DNA of 64,000 nucleotides, from NCBI GenBank assembly GCA_903897925.1, contig CAIUDG010000106.1, positions 1 to 64,000 of the forward strand, given 5' to 3'. Positions 15,723 through 24,216 of the stretch are shown here, piece by piece. Made by a program: the position numbers and the translations under genes. The DNA is from an uncultured beta proteobacterium (GTDB lineage: Bacteria; Pseudomonadota; Gammaproteobacteria; Burkholderiales; Burkholderiaceae_C). Each line of letters begins with the position of its first letter. Position 1 is the stretch's first letter. Under the pieces are notes generated by a model. It worked only from the letters and a program-made list of their open reading frames with translations, was not told the DNA's origin and ran no database searches.

Positions 15723-16832
15723 TTGAAAGTCCTGATGAGCAGTACTTCGTATCCGCAGAATGCGCAGGACTGGCGCGGACGATTTATTGCCAATCTGGCG
15801 GCTGCGCTCGCGCGACGCAGTGATATCCGCCTGTCGTTGTGGGCACCACCGGGTGAATTGGCCGACCAGATAAGCAGCGCGACGTCTCCTGCCGATGCGC
15901 TCTGGCTAGAAGATTTGGCGCAAAACGGCGGCATCGCCCAGCAATTGCGTAGCCGCAAGGTGTGGGCGCTGGGAACGGTTATCAGCCTGCTGGTGCGGCT
16001 GGGTCGTGGCTATCGAGCGCAGTCAAGTGATGTGGTTCATGTCAACTGGTTGCAGAACGCACTGCCACTGTGGGGAACCCATACACCGGCGTTGATTACG
16101 GTACTGGGTACGGACTTTGCCTTGTTGCGTTTGCCAGGCATGAGGGCGCTGCTGCGTGCTGTATTGCGGCAGCGGCGCGCTATTCTTGCCCCCAATGCGG
16201 AGTGGATGCAGCCGCTGCTGAAGCAGGCTTTTGGCGATCTGGCGGAAATTCGCCCGATTGAGTTTGGCGTGGACCAATTGTGGTTTGAATTGGAGCGCCA
16301 GCCCCTGGCTGAGCGTGCGCGCCACTGGCTCGCGGTAACGCGACTCACCAAAAACAAGGTCGGAGACTTGTTTACCTGGGGTGAAGGCTTGTTTGGTCCG
16401 GAACGGCAATTGCACTTGTTTGGCCCCATGCAAGAGCAGCTTCAGCTGCCCGCCTGGGTTCACTACCATGGGCCAACGCACCCGACCGAACTCCTGAATC
16501 AGTGGTTTCCACAGGCCTGCGGCCTGATTACCCTGAGCCGCCATGACGAAGGTCGCCCCCAGGTCATACTGGAAGCCATGGCTGCGGGGCTGCCCATACT
16601 GGCCTCCGACCTGCCGGCCCACCGTGACATGCTCCAACACCGCCAAACCGCTTGGCTGGCGGCCAGCCGCAGCGATGTGCGCAAAGGCTTGGAGTGGCTG
16701 GAAGATCCGCAGCGCAATGTCGCCGTGGGGCAAGCAGCACGACAGCAAATAAAAGCCACTGTAGGTACCTGGGATGATTGCGCTGGCCGCTACGCCGCAG
16801 CCTACCAAGACCTGCTGGAGCCCCGCTCATGA
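15723..16832 (+). CDS. GT4-type (GT-B fold) glycosyltransferase
   Basis: 369 residues. The N-terminus MKVLMSSTSYPQNAQDWRGR is typical of GT-B transferases that act on lipid-linked glycans. The C-terminal donor-binding part carries the family motif RHDEGRPQVILEAMAAGLP with the E-x7-E arrangement, followed by the ASDLPAH segment. The start is TTG at 15723, directly abutting the previous stop, which implies translational coupling. The stop overlaps the ATG of the next gene. Substrates cannot be assigned. Confidence 0.85.
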   Translation: MKVLMSSTSYPQNAQDWRGRFIANLAAALARRSDIRLSLWAPPGELADQISSATSPADALWLEDLAQNGGIAQQLRSRKVWALGTVISLLVRLGRGYRAQSSDVVHVNWLQNALPLWGTHTPALITVLGTDFALLRLPGMRALLRAVLRQRRAILAPNAEWMQPLLKQAFGDLAEIRPIEFGVDQLWFELERQPLAERARHWLAVTRLTKNKVGDLFTWGEGLFGPERQLHLFGPMQEQLQLPAWVHYHGPTHPTELLNQWFPQACGLITLSRHDEGRPQVILEAMAAGLPILASDLPAHRDMLQHRQTAWLAASRSDVRKGLEWLEDPQRNVAVGQAARQQIKATVGTWDDCAGRYAAAYQDLLEPRS

Positions 16833-17689
16833 GCCGGGCTGGCATTTTGCTGCTGGGTGGGGCGGGCTTTATTGGCAGTGCCTTGGCTAAACGCCTGCAA
16901 TCGGAAGGCTTGCCAGTGCATGTGGTGGGCCGGGCTGACCTTGGTTTACTTGCCAAACTGCTGCCCCAGTGTGGAACGGTGGTGCACCTGGCGTCTGGTA
17001 CCACGCCTGCCACATCCGCCAGACACCCGCAACTGGAGAATGGCAACCTGGCGCTCACCCTGCATTTGCTGGAACTGTTGCAGACCTTGCCGCCAATCCA
17101 TTTGGTATTTTTCTCATCGGGTGGCACGGTGTATGGCAACTCTGCGACTTTGCCCATCGGGGAAGACAGTCCCTTTGCGCCGCTATCGCACCATGGTGCA
17201 GGAAAAGCTGCGCAAGAAGTTCTGTGCAAAACCCTTGCCACACGGGGCCATGCGGTGACGGTGCTGCGCCCGTCCAACGCCTATGGTCCGGGGCAGAACT
17301 TGCGCCAGGGCTTTGGCTTGATCCGCACCATGCTGCAACATGCCGAGGCGGGCACCGCGCTGGAGATCTGGGGCGATGGCGAGAGTGTGCGCGATTACAT
17401 CTATATAGATGATGTGGTGGAAGCCACTGTGCGTTTGATCGGTTTGCCGCAAGATAGCGGGACCTACAACCTGGGCAGCGGCGTGGGCTACAGCATCAAC
17501 CAGGTCAAGAGCCTGGTTGAGAAGGTGTGCGGCTGCGCCTTGCCGACCCTATATCGCGAAGCGCGCAATATGGATGTGCGCAGCGTGGTGCTGGATAACA
17601 AGCGTTTGAGCGTTCGCCTGGATTGGCACGCAACCGTGGCGTTGGCGGATGGGCTTGCACAAACCTGGAACTGGCTGCGTCAGTCATGA
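16829..17689 (+). CDS. NAD-dependent epimerase/dehydratase-like protein (extended SDR) with altered catalytic Tyr
   Basis: 286 residues. The Rossmann motif GGAGFIGSAL (about 9-18), FFSSGGTVYG with the catalytic Ser region, LRPSNAYGPGQ and YIYIDDVVEA mark the GalE/extended-SDR family, which interconverts nucleotide sugars. ATG 16829 overlaps the preceding stop (ATGA) and gives the canonical N-terminus. The usual Tyr of YxxxK reads His122 (SHHGAGK, Lys126 retained), which in classical family members would impair catalysis, so the activity could be altered or lost. It overlaps the next gene by 4 nt inside a glycan operon. Confidence 0.8.
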   Translation: MSRAGILLLGGAGFIGSALAKRLQSEGLPVHVVGRADLGLLAKLLPQCGTVVHLASGTTPATSARHPQLENGNLALTLHLLELLQTLPPIHLVFFSSGGTVYGNSATLPIGEDSPFAPLSHHGAGKAAQEVLCKTLATRGHAVTVLRPSNAYGPGQNLRQGFGLIRTMLQHAEAGTALEIWGDGESVRDYIYIDDVVEATVRLIGLPQDSGTYNLGSGVGYSINQVKSLVEKVCGCALPTLYREARNMDVRSVVLDNKRLSVRLDWHATVALADGLAQTWNWLRQS

Positions 17690-18717
17690 TCGAATCCATG
17701 CCTCTGGTATCGGTTTGCATTGCCAACTACAACGGCATGGATGTGATTGATGATTGTCTACAGTCCGTACTTGCCCAAGTGGGTGATATTGCGGTGGAAA
17801 TTCTGTTGCACGACGATGCGTCGACGGATGGCTCCATAGACCATATCCGCAATCACTATCCAGATGTGGTGTTGATGGAAAGTGAATCCAACGTTGGTTT
17901 TTGTATAGCCAACAATCGCATGGCAGCAAGGGCCAAAGGCAAATTTCTTTTGCTTCTTAACAATGACGCGGCTTTGTATCCGGACGCTTTGCAGGCGCTG
18001 CTGCTGGAGGCCGGCAGACTGGGGCAACCGGCCATTCTGACAATTCCGCAATACGATGCTACGACGGGGGTACTTGTAGATCGGGGGTGTTTACTCGACC
18101 CGTTTTACAACCCGGTACCGAATCTGGATGCTCACCGTGCGGATGTGGCGATGGTGATTGGTGCCTGTCTGTGGATTCCAAAAGGCTTGTGGGATGAACT
18201 GCAAGGATTCCCGGACTGGTTTGGATCGATAGCGGAGGACATGTACCTGTGCTGCCGGGCACGGCTGGCTGGGTATGCGGTCAGGGCGCTTTCGGTGTCC
18301 GGTTATCGGCATTGGCAAGGGAAGAGTTTTGGCGGTGGGCGGGTGATTGAACTGCGGCTATTTTCCAGCTTCCGGCGTCGAACGCTGTCGGAACGCAACA
18401 AGTCCTTCGTCATGGCTGTGAGCACGCCAACTGTTTGCATTCTGTTTCTACTGCCCTTGCACCTTCTATTGCTTCTTATGGAAGGAACGCTGCTCTCAGT
18501 GCTGAATATGGAAATTGCCTATTTGCGCCGCATCTATTTGCCCGTTTTTGGCGGGCTCGTCCGTGAGCGATCGAATCTGCGCAAGACACGCGCCGCAATA
18601 TTTCGCACTCGCACCATTGCTATCGGAGACTACTTTTCGGTTTTCAAACTTTGGCCTCGCAAGCTGGTCATGCTAGTTCGCCACGGATTGCCGCACTTGC
18701 GTAGCGACACGAATTGA
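17686..18717 (+). CDS. Family 2 glycosyltransferase (rhamnosyltransferase-like)
   Basis: 343 residues from ATG 17686, overlapping the epimerase stop. GT-A signatures: VSVCIANYNG, LHDDASTDGS, SNVGFCIANN, LLNNDAALYPDAL (DxD-like), and EDMYLCCRARLAGY as the acceptor/base region. A hydrophobic segment near residues 245-275 may anchor it in the membrane. The nearest pattern is the WcaA/RfbN-like rhamnosyl or glycosyl transferase group used in O-antigen or capsule building. Last gene of the plus-strand glycan cluster; it faces the minus-strand polysaccharide operon. Confidence 0.85.
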   Translation: MIESMPLVSVCIANYNGMDVIDDCLQSVLAQVGDIAVEILLHDDASTDGSIDHIRNHYPDVVLMESESNVGFCIANNRMAARAKGKFLLLLNNDAALYPDALQALLLEAGRLGQPAILTIPQYDATTGVLVDRGCLLDPFYNPVPNLDAHRADVAMVIGACLWIPKGLWDELQGFPDWFGSIAEDMYLCCRARLAGYAVRALSVSGYRHWQGKSFGGGRVIELRLFSSFRRRTLSERNKSFVMAVSTPTVCILFLLPLHLLLLLMEGTLLSVLNMEIAYLRRIYLPVFGGLVRERSNLRKTRAAIFRTRTIAIGDYFSVFKLWPRKLVMLVRHGLPHLRSDTN

Positions 18718-18738
18718 CCCCATTTTTCCGGCGGATCC

Positions 18739-20973
18739 TCAGCTAAGGGAGCCCAATATCCACCGGCGCAGGCGATGCTGCAGCTCGACGGGGACCAGGG
18801 ATGCCAAACGAGCTGATAAAGGGTGGCGTCGCAATTTCAGACCGGCCAGAAATGTGGCGCGTCGTAATGAAAAAAGCGTACGGTCAACCAAGTTGAGCCG
18901 GAGCTTGCAGTGAACATCAGCGTACACCAGCAACGCGTTTGCGTCGCTGGTGGCAGGTTTGTATTCATCCATCAGATAGTCTGTCGCCCAGTTCCATGCA
19001 CTAGGGGCGAACGGACGGTTCACTGGTTCCGGTGATTGGAACGTGAGGATGTTCTGTTCACGAATTTGGATGAAAAAGTCATTCCATTCCTGCGCCGTCC
19101 AGCGCCAGTCGCCAACCCAAGTCCATGCGCGGCCGACAACGCGCTCTGGCAATGCGCCCAGATCAGTAACAACAATAGGGCGTCCCGCTTTCAATGCTGC
19201 GCTTAGTGTGTAGCTATAGGTCTCCGGCCAAAGGGCCGGGAACCAAACGATGTCAGCATCCGTCGATTCGATCAGCTGAGGTAAATCGGCTTCCTGGTAT
19301 TTGCCGGTTACGGACAGCATGTTTGCGGGGGCGAGCAAGGGGCGCCACGCATAGCCAATCAATGCAAAGTGGAAAGGCAAGTTGCGTTTGGCAGCATCGA
19401 CCGCGCAGGCCTCAAGTATTGCGCCCCCCTTCATCCGACTGAGGGCACCAATCACCAATACAGTGAAAGGACGCTTGTGCTTGCTCGTGCGAAGTGCCGG
19501 AATTGGCGGACTACATACGATATCCGGATGTGGTGCGACCGTACAGGTGAGCTCAGGGAAGTAACGCCGAAGCCGCAAAGCAACATCATGGCTAGGTGTC
19601 AGTACGCGCGCGGCAGCCGACAAGCGCAGGCGCCATTTTTCACGCCAGTCGTCAATGTTTTCAGCGATACGCGGAACTTGGCGAAGGCAACGATTGCAAG
19701 CGCGTGAATCAGGCTCACCACAGTAGCGTCCGCTGCGATCAATAAGATTGATGCGCGGGCATATAGCATGGTAGTCATGGATCGTAACGTCGTAGGGCAC
19801 CTTGCATTGGCTCGGTAGCTGCCAGATGTCGTCTGCTAATCCAAGCCAGTGGTGAAAGTGCGCGCGTACTACGCCGGCGGTTTTGATGAACGCGCATAGT
19901 TCAGGCCAGTCCCGCTGACGGTGAAAATAAAGGCGCATGTCTTCATGTTCGCGGCACCAGGACAGCTCAATCTGATGGGCGGTAGAGGCGCGCAACAAAA
20001 GGAAGACCGCTGTGTCGGCGAACTGATTTGCAAGCTCGTGCACATGCCGAAGTACACCACCTCCCAGGTCATGGCTAATTAACAGGATCACCGGCAGTCG
20101 CGCCGCAGCAAGGCGGGCCAAATCGACGCGCTGCCTCAACTTGGCAGCGGGGTCCGCCAAGACATGTTTGCGGATATGGATTGAATAGCCTGGGTGCTGT
20201 TGTTCCAACACGCCGAGCGCATCGCTGACTCGGGTGTCGTGCTCGCCCGCAAAGCTGACCGCGCCCGCGTGATAGACAAAGGTGTTGGCACACAGCTTAT
20301 GTTTCCAACCCTTGGCTGCGGCGCGCATGCAAAAGTCGTTTTCTTCACCATACCCGCGCCCAAATAGTTGGACGTTGAATAGCCCAATGGCGTTCAGGCA
20401 CTCGCGTCGAATCAGCATGCAAAATCCGACTGCGGTCGGAATATCGATATCCAGCCCGGTATTTACGTGCTGGAATATTTGATCGAGCGCATCCAATGTC
20501 GTGCCGCGTGGGATTGGATTATCCTGGCAGAAGCGAGGGTAGCTGCAAATCGTGGCGTTATTTGAGAATGGCGTGACGGTAGCAATATTCGGCGCAGCGT
20601 AGAGTGTGCGTTGCAGGCGTTGAACCCAAGCAACCGGGACTTCAGTATCAGCATTCAACAACAACGCGTCATATTCCGGTAACTGCTCCATGCCACGATT
20701 AACGCTGGCGACGAAGCCCAAGTTATGCGGGTTCTTTAGGACGGTGACACGTGGGAATTTGGCAAATGCCGCCAATAAGGTGGGCATCTCATCGTCAGGT
20801 CCGCAATCGTCAACCAGCGTTATCTGGCAATCGTCAGGAAGTTGGGAGGAAAGCAGTCGTTCCAGACACCGGCGCGTTTCCGCTACGCCCCGATAAATCG
20901 GAACGATGATATTTACAGGCCGATAGATCCCTTGCAGGGGCGAACTCGCTAGTGACAGGTCTGGGTTGTCCAT
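18739..20973 (-). CDS. Two-domain glycosyltransferase: GT2 fused to GT4
   Basis: 744 residues. The N-terminal GT2 domain (about 18-265) has VNIIVPIYRG, LVDDCGPDDE, NPHNLGFVASVNRG, LLNADTEVP and GRGYGEENDFC. A GT-B/GT4-like domain (about 285-690) begins with LISHDLGGGVLRHVHELA and contains GALSRMKGG and the donor-site segment GRPIVVTDLGALPERV. Such fusions add two sugars in sequence during surface polysaccharide assembly. Last gene of a minus-strand operon that starts with a nucleotide-sugar dehydrogenase; 8 bp separate it from the FkbM gene. Base composition here is visibly less GC-rich than in neighbouring housekeeping genes. Confidence 0.87.
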   Translation of the reverse strand: MDNPDLSLASSPLQGIYRPVNIIVPIYRGVAETRRCLERLLSSQLPDDCQITLVDDCGPDDEMPTLLAAFAKFPRVTVLKNPHNLGFVASVNRGMEQLPEYDALLLNADTEVPVAWVQRLQRTLYAAPNIATVTPFSNNATICSYPRFCQDNPIPRGTTLDALDQIFQHVNTGLDIDIPTAVGFCMLIRRECLNAIGLFNVQLFGRGYGEENDFCMRAAAKGWKHKLCANTFVYHAGAVSFAGEHDTRVSDALGVLEQQHPGYSIHIRKHVLADPAAKLRQRVDLARLAAARLPVILLISHDLGGGVLRHVHELANQFADTAVFLLLRASTAHQIELSWCREHEDMRLYFHRQRDWPELCAFIKTAGVVRAHFHHWLGLADDIWQLPSQCKVPYDVTIHDYHAICPRINLIDRSGRYCGEPDSRACNRCLRQVPRIAENIDDWREKWRLRLSAAARVLTPSHDVALRLRRYFPELTCTVAPHPDIVCSPPIPALRTSKHKRPFTVLVIGALSRMKGGAILEACAVDAAKRNLPFHFALIGYAWRPLLAPANMLSVTGKYQEADLPQLIESTDADIVWFPALWPETYSYTLSAALKAGRPIVVTDLGALPERVVGRAWTWVGDWRWTAQEWNDFFIQIREQNILTFQSPEPVNRPFAPSAWNWATDYLMDEYKPATSDANALLVYADVHCKLRLNLVDRTLFSLRRATFLAGLKLRRHPLSARLASLVPVELQHRLRRWILGSLS

Positions 20974-20981
20974 GTGCTGAA

Positions 20982-22019
20982 CTAGTTGTCAAAGCCACAC
21001 ACGGCGCTTAGCCGACGACCGAGATAAGCAATGAACCGAATCGGTTTAGTGACCTGCCACGAAAAACTGTTCTTTACCCGGTGAACCTCTAAGACCTGGG
21101 ATTCCAGTTGTGCGGCGAGCAAGCGAGACAGCGGAGAGGGATACATAGTCCCTAGCAATTTGGCCGCTGGGGTGCTAGCCAATTCCGCATCTGAATATTG
21201 GGGTTTGTGGAGTAGCAGAAGTGCGAGTGTGTCCAAGGTATCAACAGGGCACAGCCGATATAGATTCAAGAGGCTATTTGCATGCTCCAAACGGTGGAGC
21301 GGCACCAACAACAATCCCAATTCCTTGAATTCACCGAAAAAGTTGTCGCCCACGCCATTGAAATTGTTTTTGCTGAAGGCATCGGACAACACGCCAAAAA
21401 CCTTGTAGCCGATGCTGTGGGCGAAAGCAAGAACACCAGCACCGCCATCTATCGAATTGCATTCACAAAAAATGCTTGGCTTTCGATTGGTGATGGTTTG
21501 CCGGGCACCATTCAGCACACGCTGCTCCATACCTTCCACGTCGATTTTCATGAAATCAACCCGTTCTAGGTGCATGCTGTCTATGGTTGTGATCGTTGCC
21601 TGATAGCCGTCAGCTGTCGCCTCTTGACTTGCCAACTCCTGGCCGCCGAAGTTATCGGGTGTATCCAGGTCGAGCGGCTTCAGCGTGGCCTGTTCGACCT
21701 GATCAGCAACACCCATATTGAAGGCGACGACCTGCGTGCACTGATTCACGGAAATGTTCGTGCTCAATATTTGAAAAATCTCTCTGCGCGGTTCAAATGC
21801 ATAGACTTTGCCCTGGCTTCCGGTGAATTGCGCAAAGGCGAGCGCATGCGTTCCTATATAGGAACCTATATCCAGTACATGTGCACCCGGGGTAATAAAT
21901 TCTTTGAGAAAGTCGATCTCATTCTTGGCCCATTCGCCATACATGGTGAGACTTCTGGATATCACGCTATCGGAGGGGATTACCTGCATTTCCCCATATT
22001 TCGTCTTGACAAGATTCAT
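20982..22019 (-). CDS. FkbM-family SAM-dependent methyltransferase with C-terminal extension
   Basis: 345 residues. The FkbM core (about 45-220) has HVLDIGSYIGTHAL (SAM motif I), VYAFEPRREIF, VDFMKIDVEGMEQRVL and FCECN. Residues about 240-345 form an extension with no recognised domain. FkbM enzymes O-methylate sugars or polyketides; in this operon a terminal methylation of a surface glycan is likely, which in ABC-dependent O-antigen systems can act as the chain-end mark read by Wzt. The start overlaps the end of wzt by 4 nt. Moderately lower GC than the flanking housekeeping genes. Confidence 0.85.
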   Translation of the reverse strand: MNLVKTKYGEMQVIPSDSVISRSLTMYGEWAKNEIDFLKEFITPGAHVLDIGSYIGTHALAFAQFTGSQGKVYAFEPRREIFQILSTNISVNQCTQVVAFNMGVADQVEQATLKPLDLDTPDNFGGQELASQEATADGYQATITTIDSMHLERVDFMKIDVEGMEQRVLNGARQTITNRKPSIFCECNSIDGGAGVLAFAHSIGYKVFGVLSDAFSKNNFNGVGDNFFGEFKELGLLLVPLHRLEHANSLLNLYRLCPVDTLDTLALLLLHKPQYSDAELASTPAAKLLGTMYPSPLSRLLAAQLESQVLEVHRVKNSFSWQVTKPIRFIAYLGRRLSAVCGFDN

Positions 22020-23392
22020 GGGCAGCTTTCGAAGTCCAGCGACGCACCGCTGATTTCAATTTTGAGATTGGCGACACCGCAGTTGCCCTGAACCAGTCGG
22101 CCAGCTGTGCAATGCAATGCAATTGCGTCCTCCAGCCAATGGTGCTGGAAATGCCCGTGGTCAACCAATTCGGCCAGTGCCAGTGCAATCGAATACTCTC
22201 CCTTTAGCAAGATAGGCATCTCGAAAGAAAATCGGACTTGGCAGACTTGCGCCGGATGGAGACAAAGGGTTTGCTTTGGAAATACAAATTCGGTTCCCTC
22301 TGATATGACCATTTGGCCAAGATGATTTTTTATCGTAAAGCCGAACGCCGGCGCCCCAATGTAGCGGGCCGCTTTGACTGCAACACAAAGAGCAATACGT
22401 TCTTCCGATGAAAATGTAGTGGTCTGAGCCCCAGCGGCGGTTTCAAACCATGCATCAATTATTTTTGCGCCGTATTGACCGAAGCTCTCGGCCCCGCTCC
22501 TGAAGTTGCCGGCCTGATAGACGGCCTTCATGGATTCAAAGGAAGCGACCTGCCTGAATGCCGTGTCCGATTGCGCTCTCCGGAGCCGATCCGAAGTCGC
22601 ATCGCGTTCGGTACCAAGCTGAGGTCTCGTTTCGTCTTGCTTTCCTGATTCGTTGTACAGGCGTTTGACGTATTCCTTGCAAATTTCCGCGGCGTTGCCA
22701 ATACGCATCGATTCATCACCAGGCGGAGCAAGCATGATGGCACGATCGCACAGGGTAAGAATGGCGTTCGTGTCGTGGCTTACAAACAGCGTGGTTCCGC
22801 CCCTGGACTTGAATGTGCTCAGAAAGCGCATGCATTTTTGTTGAAAGAAAATGTCTCCTACCGCCAGCGCCTCATCAACAATAAATATTTCGGCATCGGA
22901 GAAGGCATTGACGGCAAACGCCAGTCGCACAAACATGCCGCTCGAATACGTGCGCACTTGTTGATCAATGAATTCACCAATGTCGGCAAAGGCGGCAATC
23001 GCGTCAAAACGTGCATTCATTTCCGCCTTGGAGAAGCCCATCACTGCCCCCTGGAAATATACGTTTTCCCGTCCAGTGAATTCCGGATTAAACCCCGCCC
23101 CCAGTTCCAGCAACGCTGAAATTCGACCATTGACTTGCACCGATCCGGAGGTCGGCTTCAGTATCCCGCAGACCAGTTGCAGCAGTGTGCTCTTGCCCGA
23201 CCCATTGCGGCCGACAATGCCAACTGTCTCTCCCTTGTTGACCTCAAAAGACACGTCGTTGAGCGCGGTAAATGCCTTGTGGTACTTTTTCTGTCCTAAC
23301 GTAAACGCCTGTTTGATCCGGTCGCCGGGGTGACCAAAAATCCGATAGGTTTTGGTCAAATTCTTGACAGAGATGCTTACATCAGAGCGCAT
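22016..23392 (-). CDS. wzt: Polysaccharide ABC exporter ATPase with C-terminal glycan-binding domain
   Basis: 458 residues from ATG 23392; the longer open frame runs into the permease gene. The ABC domain (about 5-250) has Walker A GRNGSGKST (61-69), signature YSSGMFVRLAF and Walker B EIFIVDEALAVGD. Residues about 310-458 form a Wzt-type beta-sandwich domain (IIDAWFETAAG, FGFTIKNHLGQMV, FSFEMPILLKGEYSI) that in known Wzt proteins binds the modified non-reducing end of O-antigen. It works with the permease, whose 3' end it overlaps by 11 nt. An FkbM methyltransferase directly downstream fits a chain-terminating modification. Confidence 0.93.
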   Translation of the reverse strand: MRSDVSISVKNLTKTYRIFGHPGDRIKQAFTLGQKKYHKAFTALNDVSFEVNKGETVGIVGRNGSGKSTLLQLVCGILKPTSGSVQVNGRISALLELGAGFNPEFTGRENVYFQGAVMGFSKAEMNARFDAIAAFADIGEFIDQQVRTYSSGMFVRLAFAVNAFSDAEIFIVDEALAVGDIFFQQKCMRFLSTFKSRGGTTLFVSHDTNAILTLCDRAIMLAPPGDESMRIGNAAEICKEYVKRLYNESGKQDETRPQLGTERDATSDRLRRAQSDTAFRQVASFESMKAVYQAGNFRSGAESFGQYGAKIIDAWFETAAGAQTTTFSSEERIALCVAVKAARYIGAPAFGFTIKNHLGQMVISEGTEFVFPKQTLCLHPAQVCQVRFSFEMPILLKGEYSIALALAELVDHGHFQHHWLEDAIALHCTAGRLVQGNCGVANLKIEISGASLDFESCP

Positions 23393-24191
23393 CAGCAAAC
23401 TCCTCCCGGCTATGCTGAAAGAAGGCATAACCCAGCATGGCACTCAATAGGCATACTGCCAGGGTGATGCCCCACGTCCCCCACGCGATTGGATTGCCCG
23501 TGATCACTGCCCGCGTCGTCTCAATCACGCTGCCCAAAGGATTGAGCTGATAAAGCGGGCGTAGCGCAGCAGGCACCGCACTCACCGGGTAAAACACCGG
23601 CGACATGAACATGAGAATTTGCACAAACATGGGCACGATCTGGGTCATATCTTTGATAAATACGCCCCATGCGGCCACAAACCACGACAAGCCCAAGGCC
23701 AGCAAGACCGCTGGCAGCATCAGCAGCGGGAATAGCAGTGCCTGTACATGCATTCCACCCGCCCACGTTAGCGCAAACAGCAGTATCAGGTAGTTAAAAA
23801 ACCCATGCACCAGCGCCGCGCCTAAGGGCACCACCGGCAGGATGTGGACCGGGAAGATAATTTTTTTGACAAAATTAGGATATCCGCGCACCGCGCCTGG
23901 CGCGCGCGATACCGTTTCAGCAAATAGGTTGAACACGATCAAGCCTGCATAAAGCAGCAGCCAAAATGGCAGGGTGCTGTCGTGCTGAGGCCAGCGCGAC
24001 TGGAAAATCTGGCCAAACACATAGGCAAAGATTGCCAGCATTAATAGGGGACTTAGAAAGATCCATGCCACACCGAACATGGCGCCACGGTAGCGCAGCA
24101 GCACATCGCGTTTGATCAACTGGCCCAGCAGGTAGCGGTGCCGCCAGAGGTCGGTCACCACGCGCAGGGGATTGCTGGTAAGGGTGCTCAT
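23382..24191 (-). CDS. wzm: Polysaccharide ABC exporter permease
   Basis: 269 residues from ATG 24191 (MSTLTSNPL), the family-typical N-terminus; a 14-residue longer frame exists. Six hydrophobic segments and the ABC2-type motifs LIKRDVLLRYRGAMFGVAWIF, an RYRGxxLG-like cytoplasmic helix, and YQLNPLGSVIETTRAVI near the C-terminus identify a Wzm/KpsM-like subunit that moves lipid-linked polysaccharide across the inner membrane together with Wzt. The dehydrogenase gene ends 25 bp upstream. Confidence 0.93.
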   Translation of the reverse strand: MSTLTSNPLRVVTDLWRHRYLLGQLIKRDVLLRYRGAMFGVAWIFLSPLLMLAIFAYVFGQIFQSRWPQHDSTLPFWLLLYAGLIVFNLFAETVSRAPGAVRGYPNFVKKIIFPVHILPVVPLGAALVHGFFNYLILLFALTWAGGMHVQALLFPLLMLPAVLLALGLSWFVAAWGVFIKDMTQIVPMFVQILMFMSPVFYPVSAVPAALRPLYQLNPLGSVIETTRAVITGNPIAWGTWGITLAVCLLSAMLGYAFFQHSREEFADAL

Positions 24192-24216
24192 CGTGCAATC
24201 GATCCTGCTGACAGCA

